A DNA stretch of 64,000 nucleotides from Paracyclopina nana (lineage: Eukaryota > Arthropoda > Copepoda > Cyclopoida > Cyclopettidae): the NCBI GenBank assembly GCA_019096065.1, contig JAGUCH010000006.1, positions 2,004,001 to 2,068,000 on the forward strand. The letters run 5' to 3'. Below the pieces are notes generated by a model that worked only from the letters and a program-made list of their open reading frames with translations, was not told where the DNA came from and made no database searches. Shown piece by piece: positions 12,754-27,200 of this stretch. The position numbers and the translations under genes were made by a program. Positions within the stretch are counted from its first letter, which is position 1; each line of letters begins with the position of its first letter.

Positions 12754-12913
12754 ACTAATAAATTGATTCTTTTTGCTCTAGAGTTGACATACTCCGCGGT
12801 GGATGTATTGTTAGATGACAAGCAGTAAAAGAGCTTTTAGGCAATGATGATGACGTTTTGAAAGGGTGCAAATGGACCGAATAAAAACACTTGTTCTTTT
12901 TATCTCGTTGCAG

Positions 12914-15900
12914 ACCAGCTCGGAGCTGCCAATAGGATCCTCTGCGGCTAATACGCCTTCCAACGCAAACAAGGCTCTGTTCCTCGAAAAGGTGCGGCTG
13001 TCCAATGCAGCCTGCCAAAGCGGGGACTTTGAAAAGGCCGTCAGCCTCTACAGCGAGGCCATCAAATTGGACCCTGCCAACCACATTTTGTACAGCAATC
13101 GCTCCGCAGCCTACATAAAAATGGGCCAGTTCAACAAGGCCCTCAAGGATGCAGTCAAGGCCAAAAACCTGAGCCCCGACTGGCCCAAGGCCTACTATAG
13201 ACAGGGCGTGGCCTTCCAGTGCCTGGGCCGCCATTCAGAGGCCTTGGCCGCCTTTGCCAACGGCCTGGCCCAGGACCCGAAGTCACCTCAGCTCCTGGAC
13301 GGCCTCATTGAGGCCGCGATGAAGTCGCCCCTGAGGCCGACCCTGGAGCCCACCTACCGCCAGCTGGAGGCCATGAAGCTGAGCAAGTCTCCGTTTGTGA
13401 TAATTTCAGTGATTGGCCAGGAACTGTTGGCCCAGGGAAAATACCCGAGTGCAGTTGAAGTGCTTGAGAGTGCCCTCAAAATTGGCACTTGTAGTCTCAA
13501 GTTAAGGGGCTCCGTTTTCTCGGCCCTCAGCTCGGCTTACTGGGCACTCAACAGTTTAGACAAGGCAATTGGATACATGCAGCAAGACCTGGTCGTGGCA
13601 AAGAGCCTGGGCGACATCAACGGCGAATGTCGAGCCCACGGCAACCTGGGAGCGGCCCAATTCAGCAAGGGCAACTACAAGGAGGCCCTAACCAGTCACA
13701 GATACCAGCTGGTGCTAGCGATGAAGTGCAAGGACTCGCACGCTGCAGCTGCAGCCCTAACCAGTCTGGGCCACGTGTACACGGCCATAGGTGATTATCA
13801 GAACGCGTTGGCTTCGCATAAGCAGTGTGTGGATCTGGTGCGGACGCAGTTGGACGATAAGCTGCAGGAGGCCAGGGAAATTGGCAATGTTGGCGCAGTC
13901 TATCTGGCCACCGGTGACTTTGACAAAGCTGTTGAGTGTCACATGGAGCACTTGCAGTTGGCAGAAGCCCTGGGAAACCGGGTGGAAGCTGCGCGAGCCT
14001 ACAGCAATTTGGGCTCGTCTCACCACTACAAGCGCAACTTTGAGCAAGCCATGGTGCACCACAACCACGTGCTCAAAATAGCCCAGGAGCTGAAGGACAA
14101 GTCGATCGAGGCCAGAGCCTACGCTGGCCTCGGCCACGCTGCCAGGTGCACCGGTGACATTGTTCAGGCCAAGTTGTGGCACGAGAAGCAGCTCGACATG
14201 GCTCTGACCACCAAAGACAAGGTGGCTGAGGGCAGGGCTTGCTCCAATCTGGGCATAGTGTACCAGCTCTTTGGTGATCCCGACGCCGCGCTGAAGCTGC
14301 ATCAAGCCCATTTGAATATTGCCAGGCAGATGCACGACAAGGCGGGCATGGGTAGGGCTTACGGCAATATCGGCAACGCTTACAGCGCCGCTGGCCTTTA
14401 TGAGGAGGCCATAAAGTACCACAAACAGGAGCTCACCATCTCCAAGGAGGTGAATGACAGGAGCTCGGAAGCTGCCACGCACGGCAACTTGGCCGTCGCC
14501 TATCAGGCTCTGGGTAAACACGAAATGGCCCTAGTTCACTACCACAGCCACCTCAACATTTCCCGAGAGCTGAAGGACGCTGCTGGTAAGTGAATAACTG
14601 AGCATTGGACCTCCCAAGAGTCTCTAGCTAATTTTTTCTTTCCCCTTAACAGGTGAAGCCTGCGCTTTGTGCAATTTGGGCAATTGCCACAGCTCTCGCA
14701 ACGAGTTCAGCCAAGCTGTGCCATTTTATGAAAATTATCTCATGCTTAGCCAGGAGCTGAATGACATCGAGGGCGAAGCCAAGGCTTGCCACTTTTTGGG
14801 CTATGCTCATTACTGCCTGGGCAATTACAAGGAAGCAGTGAGATATTACGACCAAGACCTGGCTCTGGCCAGGGACCAACAAGATCGAATGAGCATGGGA
14901 AGAGCTTACTGCAACCTGGGACTGGCGCATCTGGCTCTGGGCAATTACGAAGATGCTCTGGAATGCCAGAAGTACTTCTTAGGTAAGGTTCAACGATATT
15001 CTGCAGCAAAAAAGGTCCATCATGAGTTTTTCCCCCCCCGATCAGCGATTACCCAGGTGATAAAGCACGGCGCAGCCCGTTTCAGGGCTTTTGGCAATAT
15101 AGCTGATGTTCTCATGAAGATGAACCAGCTGGACGAGGCAATAGCCATTTACCAAAAGCAATTGACTCTGTCAAAACAGTCGAGAGACAAGCGATTCGAG
15201 GCGAGCGCCTTCGGCAGTCTGGGCGTTTGTCACAGGATAGCCAAGCAATTCGATAAATCACTCGGTTATCATACTCAGGTAGCTACCGCAAAGCAGACAA
15301 CATTATTGTAATTTCTCCCCATTATTATGCTCTGCTGTACAGGAATTGTCGATTCTTCAAGACCTCGATGACGCAAGAGGTGAATGCCGCGCTCATGGCA
15401 ATTTGGGAGCAGTTCATTTGTCACTCGCTAATTACATCAATGCCATGAAATGCTACCAGGAGCAATTAGAAAAAGCCAAAGAGGTCAAGGATGCGTACCT
15501 CGAAGCCACAGCCTTTGGAAACCTGGGCATTGCCAAAACTAGCCTGGGCAGGCACGAGGAGGCCATTGGGTGTTTTGAGCAGCAAATAGCCAGCCTTGAG
15601 CAGGCAAGCACAGAGCTGGATGGGTCGCCAAATAAAGACATGGACAAGGGACGAGCCTTTGGCCATTTGGGCAACTGCTACGAGGCCCTCAACGACTTTG
15701 AGGAGGCTGCCAAGTGCCACGAGCTTTACCTGTCACACAGCCTAAAGCACAAAAGTGTTCGCGACCAAAACAAGGCCTACAGAGACCTGGGACAGGCGTA
15801 CAAACATTTGGGCAACCTTCAGCAGGCTCTGGTAAATATATATCGTTCTATCTGATCAGTAGTAATCTCTCATGAGGTTTTGGTCAAAAACAGGTCATTA

Positions 15901-18900
15901 TTACTTCTTGTTGTTGTTGCCTTGCAGGTCTGCTTCGAAAAACGGCTAGTGGTTGCACACGATCTTGATCACGGAGACGCCAAGAGAACTGCCTATGGTG
16001 AACTGGGTGAAATTCATGCCATGTTAGGCAATTACGAGCAAGCTATCTCGTGCATGGAACATCAACTGCAAGATGCAAAGTAAGGCCAATTTTTTCATGG
16101 CTGCAAAATAACAATCTTCACTGTTACTATCAGCTGGGGTCAAGTACTGCATAGGTATAGTGCAGACTACATAATATACGCGTTTCTCTTTTGCAAGCAA
16201 GAGGAAATTTGCGAATTCAAATTTCCTGTCTGGGCAGGTTTTTTCATTATGCTATGCACTACATGTATCATGGTGGGAAACATAATAATCATAAAGAGAC
16301 CTGACCGTGACATATCAGAGTTGACCCCTCCCTCCAAAAACTTCTCAAGCTGACGCCCATTGATGATGGCTTGATTGTTTTGCATGCTACAATAGATTAT
16401 TCCAAATGCCACCCACTGATGAAGTAGTCTCTGATTGATGGACTGTTTTTTATTGCTTCTGCAGGGAGACGCAAGATAGCGAAGGTGAAGCCAGGGCTGC
16501 TTCCAGCTTGGGCGAAGTCTACCTCCAAATGGGCGAGTTCGAGAAGGCCAAAAGCCACCACAGAATGGACTACGACCTTTCAGAGGCCAACGAGAACGCA
16601 GACGGAAAGGTATGATGAATTAGCTCCCAAAACACAGTTTCTCATCATTGTTTCAACGCGATCTCACAGATTAGAGCGTTGTCTCACCTGGCGCTGACTG
16701 AGGAGGCCATGGGTAACTTGGCCGAAGCAGTTGGAACGCAGGAGAATCACCTGACTCTGGCCAACAAGATGAACCATTTGTCATCCAGAGTTCAAGCTCT
16801 TTCCAGCCTGGGCAGGCTCCACTTCAATCTGGGCCAAGTGGATGCCTCAGTGTCATATTTAGAGCAAGCTCTGGCTGCCACTGAGGGCACTGACGAACGC
16901 CAAGATGAGGCTATCATTAGGTACAGGCTTGGAATTGCTCTCTGGCAGCAAAATATCGAGCTCGAGGAAGCCAGAGGTCATTTGGACAAAGCTGCGCTGA
17001 TTTTGGAGATGCTTCGCAGGGAGACCACCAGCCCAACTGTCGTGCCAAAGACAATTGACGGCAGGATGACGAGCAACTTCAAGATGGCCCTCTTTGACAT
17101 CCAAACGCAATGCTACCAGACACTGCAAAGAGTCCTCGTGAGCTTAGGTAGGGAAAACGAGGCTTTGGTCATCGCTGAACGGGCCAGAACGAGGGCTTTT
17201 GTCGACTTGCTCATGAGCAAAAAGTCAGCCACTCGTTTGGACGATTGGACACCGAGCAACGAGTCGCAATTGGTGAGCCTCGTGAACAGGCAGAAGGCCA
17301 CTGTGCTCTATTTCAGCATCACTGACAATCACTTGTATGCCTGGCTGGTGGTGCCAACGCGCGGAGTGATCAAGTTTCACCAGACCGAGCTGGAGGCCTC
17401 AGATGAATTAGGTGGCAGCAATATTCTAGACGAGTATTTGGACAACATCAGAGAAACGCTGGGAGTGGAGCAATCCTCGAAGCGAGAGACCAATGCTGGA
17501 GAGATGGATGATGATTTCAGCACCACGCGCAGATCTTCACACTTGGATGCCCTGGCAGACAAGCTTAATAACGAGGGAGACAAAACTGGGTTCTTGCAGA
17601 TGGTGAATCGTAGCAGCCGACTGAATGCTTCAACCTACTCACTCAGCTCACTCTACAGCGTTGGCAGCATTAATTGCGGATCAACCTTGAGCGGATTTGC
17701 AGGCTCCAGGCATGAAAGTGTGCGAAGCAGACGGTCCACTCTATGGCAAGGCCCAGCTTCGATAAGAGCCCTGTATAACCTCCTTTTGGAGCCTTTTGAG
17801 GATGAGTTTCCGGAGGAAGGATCAGAAATCATGCTCGTATTGGAATCCAGCCTCTTTATGGTGCCATGGGCAATGCTGAAGGGATCTTGCGTCCCTGAGT
17901 ACTTTTGTGAGCGTTATAGCGTGATACTGGCGCCCTCTCTCACTGCCACCAGATTCAAGCCCAAGACAAGTGTGCCAAAGTCAGATGAGCAAAAATTGAC
18001 CAGCTTCGTGGTGGGTAATCCGAGGCTGCCTAATTCAGTCATGGAGCACTGGGGGTGGTCGGACATTCCCAGGGCTGCCAAAGAGGCGGAAAACATTGCC
18101 GAGATCCTCCAAACGCCCACTGCCAATGTCCTCATTGGTGAAAAGGCCACCAAATCTGCAGTCTTGGCCCAAATGCCCTCGGCAGAATGCATTCACTTTG
18201 CCTGCCATATTTCGTGGCAATTGTCAGCCATCATTCTAAGTCCGGGGGACTTTTTGGACTCCAAGCTCGATCAGCAAGATTCCTCACCCAGTCACGAAAC
18301 GAGGAACAAAAGATTCTCGACCATAGAGGAGGAGGCTGAGGAATCATCGAGCAGCTCCGACTCAGATATGCCAGCTTTGTCCGATTTCCTGCTCACTGCA
18401 GCAGACATCTTGAACTGCAAGCTGTCAGCCAAGCTGGTGGTGTTGAGCTGTGGCCATTCTTCGAGCATGAGCGAAGATGACCATGCAAATTCCATCAAAT
18501 CCTCGGATGGCTTGATTGCTCTGGCCAAGGCAATTTTGGCAGCCGGAGCACAAAGCGTTCTGGTGACATTGTGGCCAGTGCCCCATTCTGCGACCAATTT
18601 GGTTATGAAGCCACTGTACTCTGCCTTGCTCCAGGGCACCAGGATGAGTAGGGCTTTGACTGATGCCCTGCTCACTGTGCAAAATACCAAGCATTTTGCG
18701 CATCCTGCTAATTGGGCTGGTTTCGCGCTAATTGGCTCAGACATTAGACTGTCCAATAGGGTTGCCCTAATGGGGCAAGCTCTGCGTGACATCCTCAGCC
18801 TGAACGAATCGTGCAGAGATGTGCTCAGAGTGGCCCTGCATCTGGTGGAGAAATCTTTGCAGAGGATCAATCGAGGCTCCAAAACGGCCATGTATACCTC

Positions 18901-21536
18901 ACAGCAGAGCATCGAGAAAAAGGTCCATTCTGACCATAGCAATCAGGGCTGGAAAGACCTGCTGATGTCAGTTGGCTTCAGATTCGAGCCAGCGTCTAAT
19001 GGAATTCCCCCATCTGTGTTCTTCCCCCAGAGCGATCCTGGAGAGAGATTGACCCAGTGCAGCGCCAGTCTGCAGGCCATTTTGGGACTGAATCCCTCCT
19101 CGTGGAAGGCGATGTCAAAACTGTGCGAGTCCTGCCCCTCAACTGAGGCCTCAGATGAAATCATTGCACTTTTCAGACAGGTAAAAATAAGTGGTCACCG
19201 GCCATGTAATAGGAATAAGAGGAGAAACTGCGTATGGTCAAAATGAGCTCGGCTAGCTGTAGCATTATAATGATGATACATGATTTCAGGTTGTGGTGCA
19301 CATGACGAGCGGTGATGTCAATTTGGAAGCTGGCGTGGAAGTGCCAGTCAATGTCAGGCTTTGGAGAGTTCCAGGATGCCATGAGCTCCTGGCTGCACTA
19401 GGCTTCGATTTGACCGAAGTGGGACGCGAAGATGTGACTTTGAAGACGGGGAAAAATGCCAACAAGAGGCAAATCCAATTTGCCCTGCAAGCCCTTTTGG
19501 CACTGTTTGATCCTCAGGATGCTCCAAGGTCATTGGATGTGGAGGATGAGATTAGTGAGGAGGAGGAGGAGAAAAACATCGATGAAGAGTCTGATGAGGT
19601 CCAATCCTCCCCGGTGCCCTCACCAAGGAAGCACACTTTTAAATTGGACACAGCAGGTCGTTCAAGTGCTTTTACCAGCTACATTCGCAAGAGAGGAGAA
19701 CCGGATGGAAGGCAATCTGGAAATCCGGATTCACCCACTACTCAAAGCAACTCCGCCACTTCTTCATCTACCTCAACGCCAGTTTTCAAGCCCAATCCCA
19801 TAATGCTGCCACACTTGTACCAAAACTCATTTGGAGCAGCCGCTCATCCTAAAGGCCACGAAAGTGACTGTAACTTTACTCCAAGTCCCGTGGAGCCTCA
19901 CCCACGAGCGCTCTATGGCGAGAGGCCGTCGAAGATGTTCAGCACTCTACCGAGCGACCAAGGATCGCCCAACCTCATACCAAGCGGCATGTACAGTGCC
20001 AGGTATAGTCACAATCTGGATGACAGCTCAAGCAGTGCTGGATCATTGTACGACCATCATCACCATCCCACCTTGGCCTTACGTCACCATCCAAATGCCC
20101 AAATCCGGAGGCAAGCTTTGGTTCAGCAAAATAAGTCTGCACAGCATTTGCATCCAACGGTGCATCACCGTATCAACCAGGCGGTGACTGAAATCGCTTC
20201 AGATGTGGCCAATGTGAGTGCCTTGAGGACCATGGGCAACACCGTGCCGTTGTACGAAAATACAGATTTCACGTCGAAGCAGCCAGCAGGAAGGCCAATT
20301 TTACCCATTCGTAGTGTTTTCACGGATGTCGGCTACCAGTCGACTCTCAAGCTCAAAGACAAGTACGATCCTAATGACAAGTTCAATGTGAGAACCGAAA
20401 TTGGGAAGATTGACAAGAGAAAGGTGATGGAGCCTCGTATTGTCGATGCTGGCAAAGAGGAAAGGCTTCATCCTGGAGTGATCAAGCGAGTCCCGCCAAC
20501 AGGCGAATCCGGAAGTCCGGAAAACACCCTGCTTGCTCCTCATAAGAAGAATGAAGCTTCAAGTGATCTCTCTGATACTGAGCAGCTGGGAGAGCATAAC
20601 ATCAAAGAGACCATTTTCACCTCTCAAATGAGGCGACTGAATCGGGAGCTTCCAATCTCAGAGGTGTACCACGAAAGAAACATTGGCCTCGGAATGGCTC
20701 CACCTCTCTCCACACTGATCATGACCAACAACCTCCAAGTGGTTCAAGTGGACCATCACTCCTCTGACTCGGAGTCCGGATCCATATCGAAGGCATTGAA
20801 TAACGCTCAACCTCTGAGCATGCAAAGTTTGTTGAGCGCAACTTTGGGCATGGAAGAGAGTTTCAGCAACATTGACAACCTGTCAGTCATTGAAGATGCA
20901 CACAAGCGAAACTCTCTGGCATCTTCATCTCGGACTGTGATCATTAAGGATACTCCACCTCAATCCATTCACGAGCCGAGAGAAAAGCCACTGCCAATGG
21001 TTCAGAGAAGACCACCAGTGCCACCACGGCCTCAGGATCACCAACAGCAACAACCTTGGTATAGCTCCAATATCTACGGTCATGGTCACGTGACCAGAGA
21101 TGATGGGGATGGACGCTCCATGACAGATTCTCAGTACAGTGGCTACTCACCAAACCATGTCGGCAACCCATCAGCGAGAACTCCCTCAACCATAAGGAAT
21201 GGAGCCGAATCTTTGGCCAGTCAAATCAACTACATGAAATCGAGAGAATTCACCAACGATCAAGAAATCACAGTTTTGGAGGAGAAGGAAGTGAGCCCGA
21301 TGAATTCTCAGGAAAGTTTCAACCCTGGCTATGATCGCATGAAGCCTAAAGACATTGCCCAATATATTAATTCTCAGCTGAAAATGCCAGCAGAAAGTAT
21401 GCTCAAACGGCGGCCAATCAACGTTTTGCCAAGCCAACAATCGCCTCTTGATCGAAGAAATACCAGAGATCCTCAGCAGATCTGGGATAAAAACTCTGGC
21501 TTCACCTATACTGGAATGTTCTCATCTGATTGCTAG
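12914..21536 (+). CDS. Ttc28: Tetratricopeptide repeat protein 28 (TPR + CHAT)
   Basis: A very large TPR scaffold protein; vertebrate TTC28 is linked to the spindle midzone and cytokinesis. Coding exons read by splice sites and frame: 12914-14585, 14653-14982, 15046-15278, 15343-15831, 15928-16079, 16465-16609, 16670-19180 and 19290-21536. Together they give 2,592 residues plus TAG, close to the vertebrate length of about 2,480. The first three TPRs (about residues 15-120) form a co-chaperone-like block. More than twenty 40-residue TPRs follow, many with the GRAYGNLG/ARAYSNLG signature (to about nt 16900). A CHAT (caspase-like) domain occupies about nt 17760-18750, with IHFACHIS and GAQSVLVTLWPV motifs. 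After it come TTC28-specific blocks such as LWRVPGCHELLAALGFDL, then a long disordered Ser/Pro-rich tail. The initiator is not settled: an ATG at 12872 reads through a good acceptor (TTGCAG before 12914), so an upstream exon is likely. Confidence 0.93.
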
Positions 21537-24251
21537 CATCTCTTAGAGTTCAAACATATTATAATTATCTTGGTCAAAAACTGTGATATGAAATACAAGA
21601 AATATTATTATTGCCATTATCAATTTTTTGGCTTTGTTGTCTTTGATTGGAGCGATGCTTCAAATTAATGCGCAAAATCCGATTCCGGAGAGATTTCTAT
21701 GTTGCGTCAGTTAGATATTGGGTAGAGATTCAATTTAGTCAGGTTAAGCAACGGGAGCTTTTTTCGATACCTTTTAAGGTAACTTAGCAAATCCTACGTA
21801 AAATTCAAAAATATATGGATTGAATAGTAATTGCGCTGCATCTAATCTTGTCTCAAACTTCATCATGGAAACCATAACACAAGTACATAGATTCATAAAA
21901 GTGAAAGTACATTAAACTCTTGGACTCTCAATTGGGCAGCTTCAAGTTTTAATACTTATAAGCTTGCCTTCTCGAAATCATGGAGATTGGTATTGAGCAA
22001 TTATTTTGCCGCAAAGTACCTAAAATACCAAAGCCAAATATCAGGTTAAGATCCCAATTTTTAAAAATTGTAAGGAATAGCGATCTCTGTGCTAATAAAA
22101 GGTACTGCAGAAAATAGTCTTCCAAGTTCTGCAAAATGGCTCTTAAAAAACTTAAAAGAAGAATTTATTTTTGCAGCGTCCAATGCTCCAAATGCTGTTG
22201 TTTGAACGGAATCTAATATCTCTCAGATTTAGCAAAGAGCAAGCTCATATGCGACTCAAAAATTATCTGAGGCCAGAAAAGATCCGTGACCTAATAGAGG
22301 GCAGAAATCTTGGTAATTAAATATTGATTAATTGGGTTTGAGGTTTATGTAACTTCAAGCGCAATTTATGAAATGGTTCAAGCTCCTATGAGCTAATTTG
22401 AGATTAGTTTCACCTTTTTTCTAATTTTCTTTGTACGTGAAATACTTCATTGTTTTTTCATGTACGTTGAATGATTGAAAACATTGCACTGCTAAAAAAC
22501 CTCTATAATACAAAGTAGCTTCCTTAGTGAAGAATATTCTATTGACCAAACCCCACGCAGTTAAGTATTTTAGCTCTTCTGATCGCGGGCATTCAAACTT
22601 GCTCAAAATTATTTGACAATGAATGCCTCGCGTGTCAGGGGACCAAAATGTAAAATCGGTCACCCAAGCCTCCCTTATTAAGCAACAATAGTCCAAATCC
22701 GCTGATCTAGCTTATGAAATTAAGGCTAAAGATGTGCTAAGAAATGGGCCACTTAAAAATAGATTCGAACGCGATCTCAAATTGTGTCAGAGGATGGACG
22801 TATATGTAGTTATGCTGCTTACCTGCTTTATGAGTTAAATACCCCCGATCCACAAATTAATTTCGCCAAAGCTTTCCCATGTTGACATTTTAGAAACTTC
22901 TGTTTAATTGTTTGCGTATTTTCACTCTCTGTGACTCTGTCTCAGTGTCTCTTACCATTACTGAGCCAACTGAGCAAAATAGTTCAGATTCGGATTGGCT
23001 TGAAGGGTTGATCAGATTTTCCGGCTTGCACAAAATAATTAAAAAGCTTGCTTGAATTGGCTTGAATAAGGGCAAGCTTGAAAAAAGCTTTTAATTTGTT
23101 TTATGTTCTCGGTAACATGTCACAGGCTTATTTTGAGTTCCCGAGTAGGTTAAATACAATTTAAGTGATTAATATAAGTCTGATGAGTTTTTGTCTGGGT
23201 TCACCTGCATGATATCAGCAAAATATCGCACGATATTGAGTTGATAATTTCACAAGTGAACAGGGCCTTAATGAAGTTATAGGGTTATCAAGTGCCTCAA
23301 AAAATAATGCTCGACATTTATTGAGTTGGTTTGTGCACGTCGGGTTGCGTGAGCGCGCGCACGCGCGCGCGAGAGAGATAGTGAGAGCCAAGTGACACAA
23401 GAGCAAAGATGCTTGACCTGTGTGTCGCTCAACGCTGAGGCTACTCTACATGAGCTCAGCGTTTATGGGTCATACTTAAACTCTTGGCATGGTTCACCTG
23501 CGAATAATATCTGCATGATATTTAATCAAAATATCGGAGCAAAATAATGAGAAATTGACAATTTTGAAAACATGGTTGGATGGCTAGAATCGAATGTTCT
23601 GCGCCAATAAGTTTTCTTGGCAGTGCAAATGGTTGGAGCATAGCTCAAATAAACAAGTGGCATTTGTATACATACATGCAAGTGGCACTCTCTTCTTTGA
23701 GAGTAGAACTGATACTTTTTTGGCATTATTATAATTTTCGCGTTACACGGAATGCAACTTTGCCATCAATGAGTATTTGAGGCAAATGGGGAGCAACAAA
23801 GATTACCTCAAAAATACTATTTCAAACCCACGTCGCTGTTTATCTCAAAAAAATATAAAAATATGTACTCGAACAAGATATTGGAACTGTCAAAGAAGAT
23901 TCAAGCTTGCTTTCGTTTCAGCCTCTCGCAGCCTTTTTATTGATGATTTGTGCCTTTTGCATCTAGTTGGAGCGAATGCCTGCTTCGTAAATTTCACTTG
24001 TAGTACATGTAGGAAATGCAAGGTAGGTACGTACGTTTTTTAGGTAAAATTGTGTGTGAGAAAGATTGAGGGAAGAGGGCAAGAAGTCAAAGGGGCTCAA
24101 GAAAGTGGCACATACAAGGAGTGTGCATATGGCAAACCCGATATCAGATATTGGATATAAGGGTCTCTGCCAACAATTCAGCCTCATTTCAAGAAGACTC
24201 TGAAAACCACTGCTGTCAGAAAATTATTGGAGATATCAAGAAAAAAACACT
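21537..24251. other. Intergenic region between TTC28 and the next gene
   Basis: About 2.7 kb of AT-rich DNA between the TTC28 stop and the stop of the minus-strand gene, so the two genes converge. No frame longer than about 90 codons and no recognisable domain. An AATAAA at about 22094-22099 could serve TTC28. A (GC/GA) simple repeat lies at 23352-23378. Confidence 0.6.
23352..23378. repeat. Simple repeat (GC)n/(GA)n
   Basis: A run of alternating GC with one CA step, passing into GAGAGAGA. It is a purine-pyrimidine alternation that could adopt Z-DNA, in an otherwise AT-rich spacer. Confidence 0.7.
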
Positions 24252-27200
24252 CTAAGAAGCTGATGATGTCGCTGGCGTGCTGTTAGTAGCATCCTTTTTA
24301 AAGCCACGAACGGCCATATTCAGGACCATACTGGTTGCGTACATGTCTTGCGGCAAGGCTGACGCTCTCTTGTCCACACTGACTTCAATTTCTGCTGCGT
24401 CAACCTCAGAAGCTCGATGATGAGGGATAAAAACATGCGGATCTCGCTCTTTGTCCTCCTTGACGTCTTTGTGCTCATTCCATCTGGGAATACTGGCTGG
24501 TCTCACGATGACCAGGGCATCAACAAGCTTTTTGGTGGGCTCCTCAGCCTCCAATTGGTTATTGATCTACCAGATTAAAAATATTGGGCGACCTTCGATC
24601 GACTTTGACTCCTACATTTTATCGATATACCTTAGAGTCATCAACTCTGATTAGAGTGGAGCCCTCATTGGAGCTGGCTGAGCCTAACCTCGAACCAGCA
24701 CGACTCTTGTTGGGTCTAGGTGTCAGCTGTTGGCCTCCGTGGAAACTGGCTGAGAGACGAGAAGCGGACCTACAAATGTAAGGCCTAGGCTGAGGGGAAA
24801 AAGCAATGATACAGAAGCGATATTTTCCTTGCCTTGAGTCCACATTTTCCTTGAGAGCCGAGGACTTGAGCTTAATGTCAGCTTTCGATAATAGGGCTAG
24901 CATGTTGACAGTGTTCAGAAAATCTGGATCAGCTGAGCCAGGTGGGGGTGGGCTTGAGCAAATAATGATCCCTCCTGGCCCTCTGGGCATGAACTGAAAC
25001 CACATATATATTAACTAAATGTATATTCTTTTAAAGATGGCCGCCTACCCTGCATGATCTCCCAAGGAATCTAATGGATGTAGGAATGCCAGTCATCCAT
25101 GTTTTGGTGAGCTCCTCCAATGACGCAAATTGCCCACTTACAGATGCGGCTGCAATCAAAATTCGGGTCTGCTTTTGAAATGTGGCTAATTTGGAGACCA
25201 TGGCAATGGAAAACCCCTGAGCATCCTCTGATGCGCCGCCGCCACCAAAACCGAATGGGGTGCCGGTGCCAGAATCGACGGATTTTTTCTTCGACAATAC
25301 TTTGGCCTTTGAAATTAGCTTTCCAACCCCACTTTTCTTCACTTCAGCCGCAGTCGGTTGAGGCTCCTCAGTCTCTTTGGCTGCAGCCGCCTGTTGCTTC
25401 ATCATCGTATCAAAATCATCCTCGCTAGAGTCCCTTTCAGCTCCAAAATCAGCCAGTATTTCATCGTCTGACTTTTTCAGCGATTTGGCCATCATGAACC
25501 GACCGACAACCATAGAGGCCGATTGTAAGGATTTCATATGAACCTAAATACATAGAACAAGCGTACATATATGAAAGCCTTGAACGAATGCTGTTTGGAG
25601 CTAAAATTGCTCACCCCAACGTTGGCTGTCGGACCGAAGCTGCCCTCTTTTGAAAGCTTGGATAGCCTGGCTGCAAAGCTTTTCTTTTTGGTTGCAGATC
25701 CGCCAGATGGTTTGGTGCTGCTTGGCTTAGCAGATGAGGAAGCTGGCGCAGTTGTTGGCGTGACTGGAGAGGGAGTGGCTGGTCCCCCACTTTTAGGGGT
25801 GATTTTCCGCCAGCCAGTAGCATTGCTTTTCTTTCCACCTGCTGAGGCAACTTCGTTGGAACCTGTGGAAGTTGCAGGCGAGGGCGCTCTGTCAAAGCTC
25901 TTTTGCACAGTCCTTTTCCACGAGCCAATTTTGCTAGAGCGGTTGGAGTCGGGCTCCTTGTCACTCGGTGCTCCTTGCTGCCTATTCAGGCCTTTGAATC
26001 TCCCCACAAGTTTGGCGCTCATGGCGAAATCAGAGGAGACCTTCTTTTTGGACTTGGTGTTGATGATCTCATCTGTCTCATTAGCGGACTATTTGAAAAT
26101 GATAAAAATTGCGAGAAAGTGTTATTTATCACGAGAATGTTACCTCTTTGATGGTATCAGGGATTTCTGACGAGGTCGACGTTTTCCTCTTTTTGTCCGT
26201 TTGCGAGACGATTGCGTGCATTCTCCCAATAAAACGAGTGGGAGTTGGTGCCTGGAAAATCAAGCGCAACGTAGGCATAACTTATTGGTAGATTGGCGGC
26301 GGTCAATCGAAATTACTGGTAGCAGTGTCATTAGACGTTGCATCGACATCTTCTCTTTCTTGACTCCTTCGCTGGCCTCGCTATCTTCGCTATCTGCGTC
26401 ATCTCCTTGAGGAACTTGTGTCACCAAGACTTCAGGCATCACTGATGACAAACTGGACCTTCTCGACGCGTTGGCTTCAAAGCCCCATGGGTTATCAGTA
26501 GGCGGAGGCCCAGGGGAATCAGGAGCTGAGGAAACTAAATTCAATATTTTGCATGGCTTATGCATAACTAAGGAAATGTACCATGCATGTAGGGCGATCC
26601 CTCGATGTCGTAAATACTGACGGAGCGAAGGCTGCTTCGACGGCTTGAAAAATCTCCTTCCATTTCACCCCATGGCCTTTCTGAATTCATGGCTGTAGTT
26701 GGGCTCTCAGGAATATGATCCTACGCCATGGAAATATGAAGTCTAGTTAGCATTTTTGTAAGAGCAATGCCTCACCTGTCGAGATTCATCTGGGTGTGAT
26801 TGAATTGTCGGCTTTTGATCGTCCTTCGCTCGAGTTTGCTTTTGAATCACAAAAGGTATATCATTTATTCCAAAGATGTAATTATAAAGAAGCCATTCGA
26901 AGTTCAATCAAGGGGACTTACTTCTTCCAGCTCAGCTTGCCTTCGTTGGCTGGTGATTCGATCTACTGCCTTTCTAGTCTCGTCATCAATCTAAAGTTCA
27001 GAGCATCACAGTAATAATTAGATCTATTACATTTTGTGAAATGAAGGCAAGTACAGTATGATATACCTGGGCTCCATCATTTTGTCCGACACATTTCGTC
27101 AAGTTGTAAAATGTCCGACACATTTGGTATAGCTGTAAAATGACCGACACATTTTTGGCGACGGGTACATTTTTTGCCCGACACATTTGGTATAGTTGCA

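Noticed and set aside
13757..14521. 254-codon minus-strand frame
   Set aside because: It is the antisense of the TTC28 TPR repeats, which share codon patterns and so keep the opposite strand open.
22750..22775. GATTCGAAC-like string suggesting a tRNA T-arm
   Set aside because: No matching acceptor stem, D-arm or anticodon arm on either strand around it.
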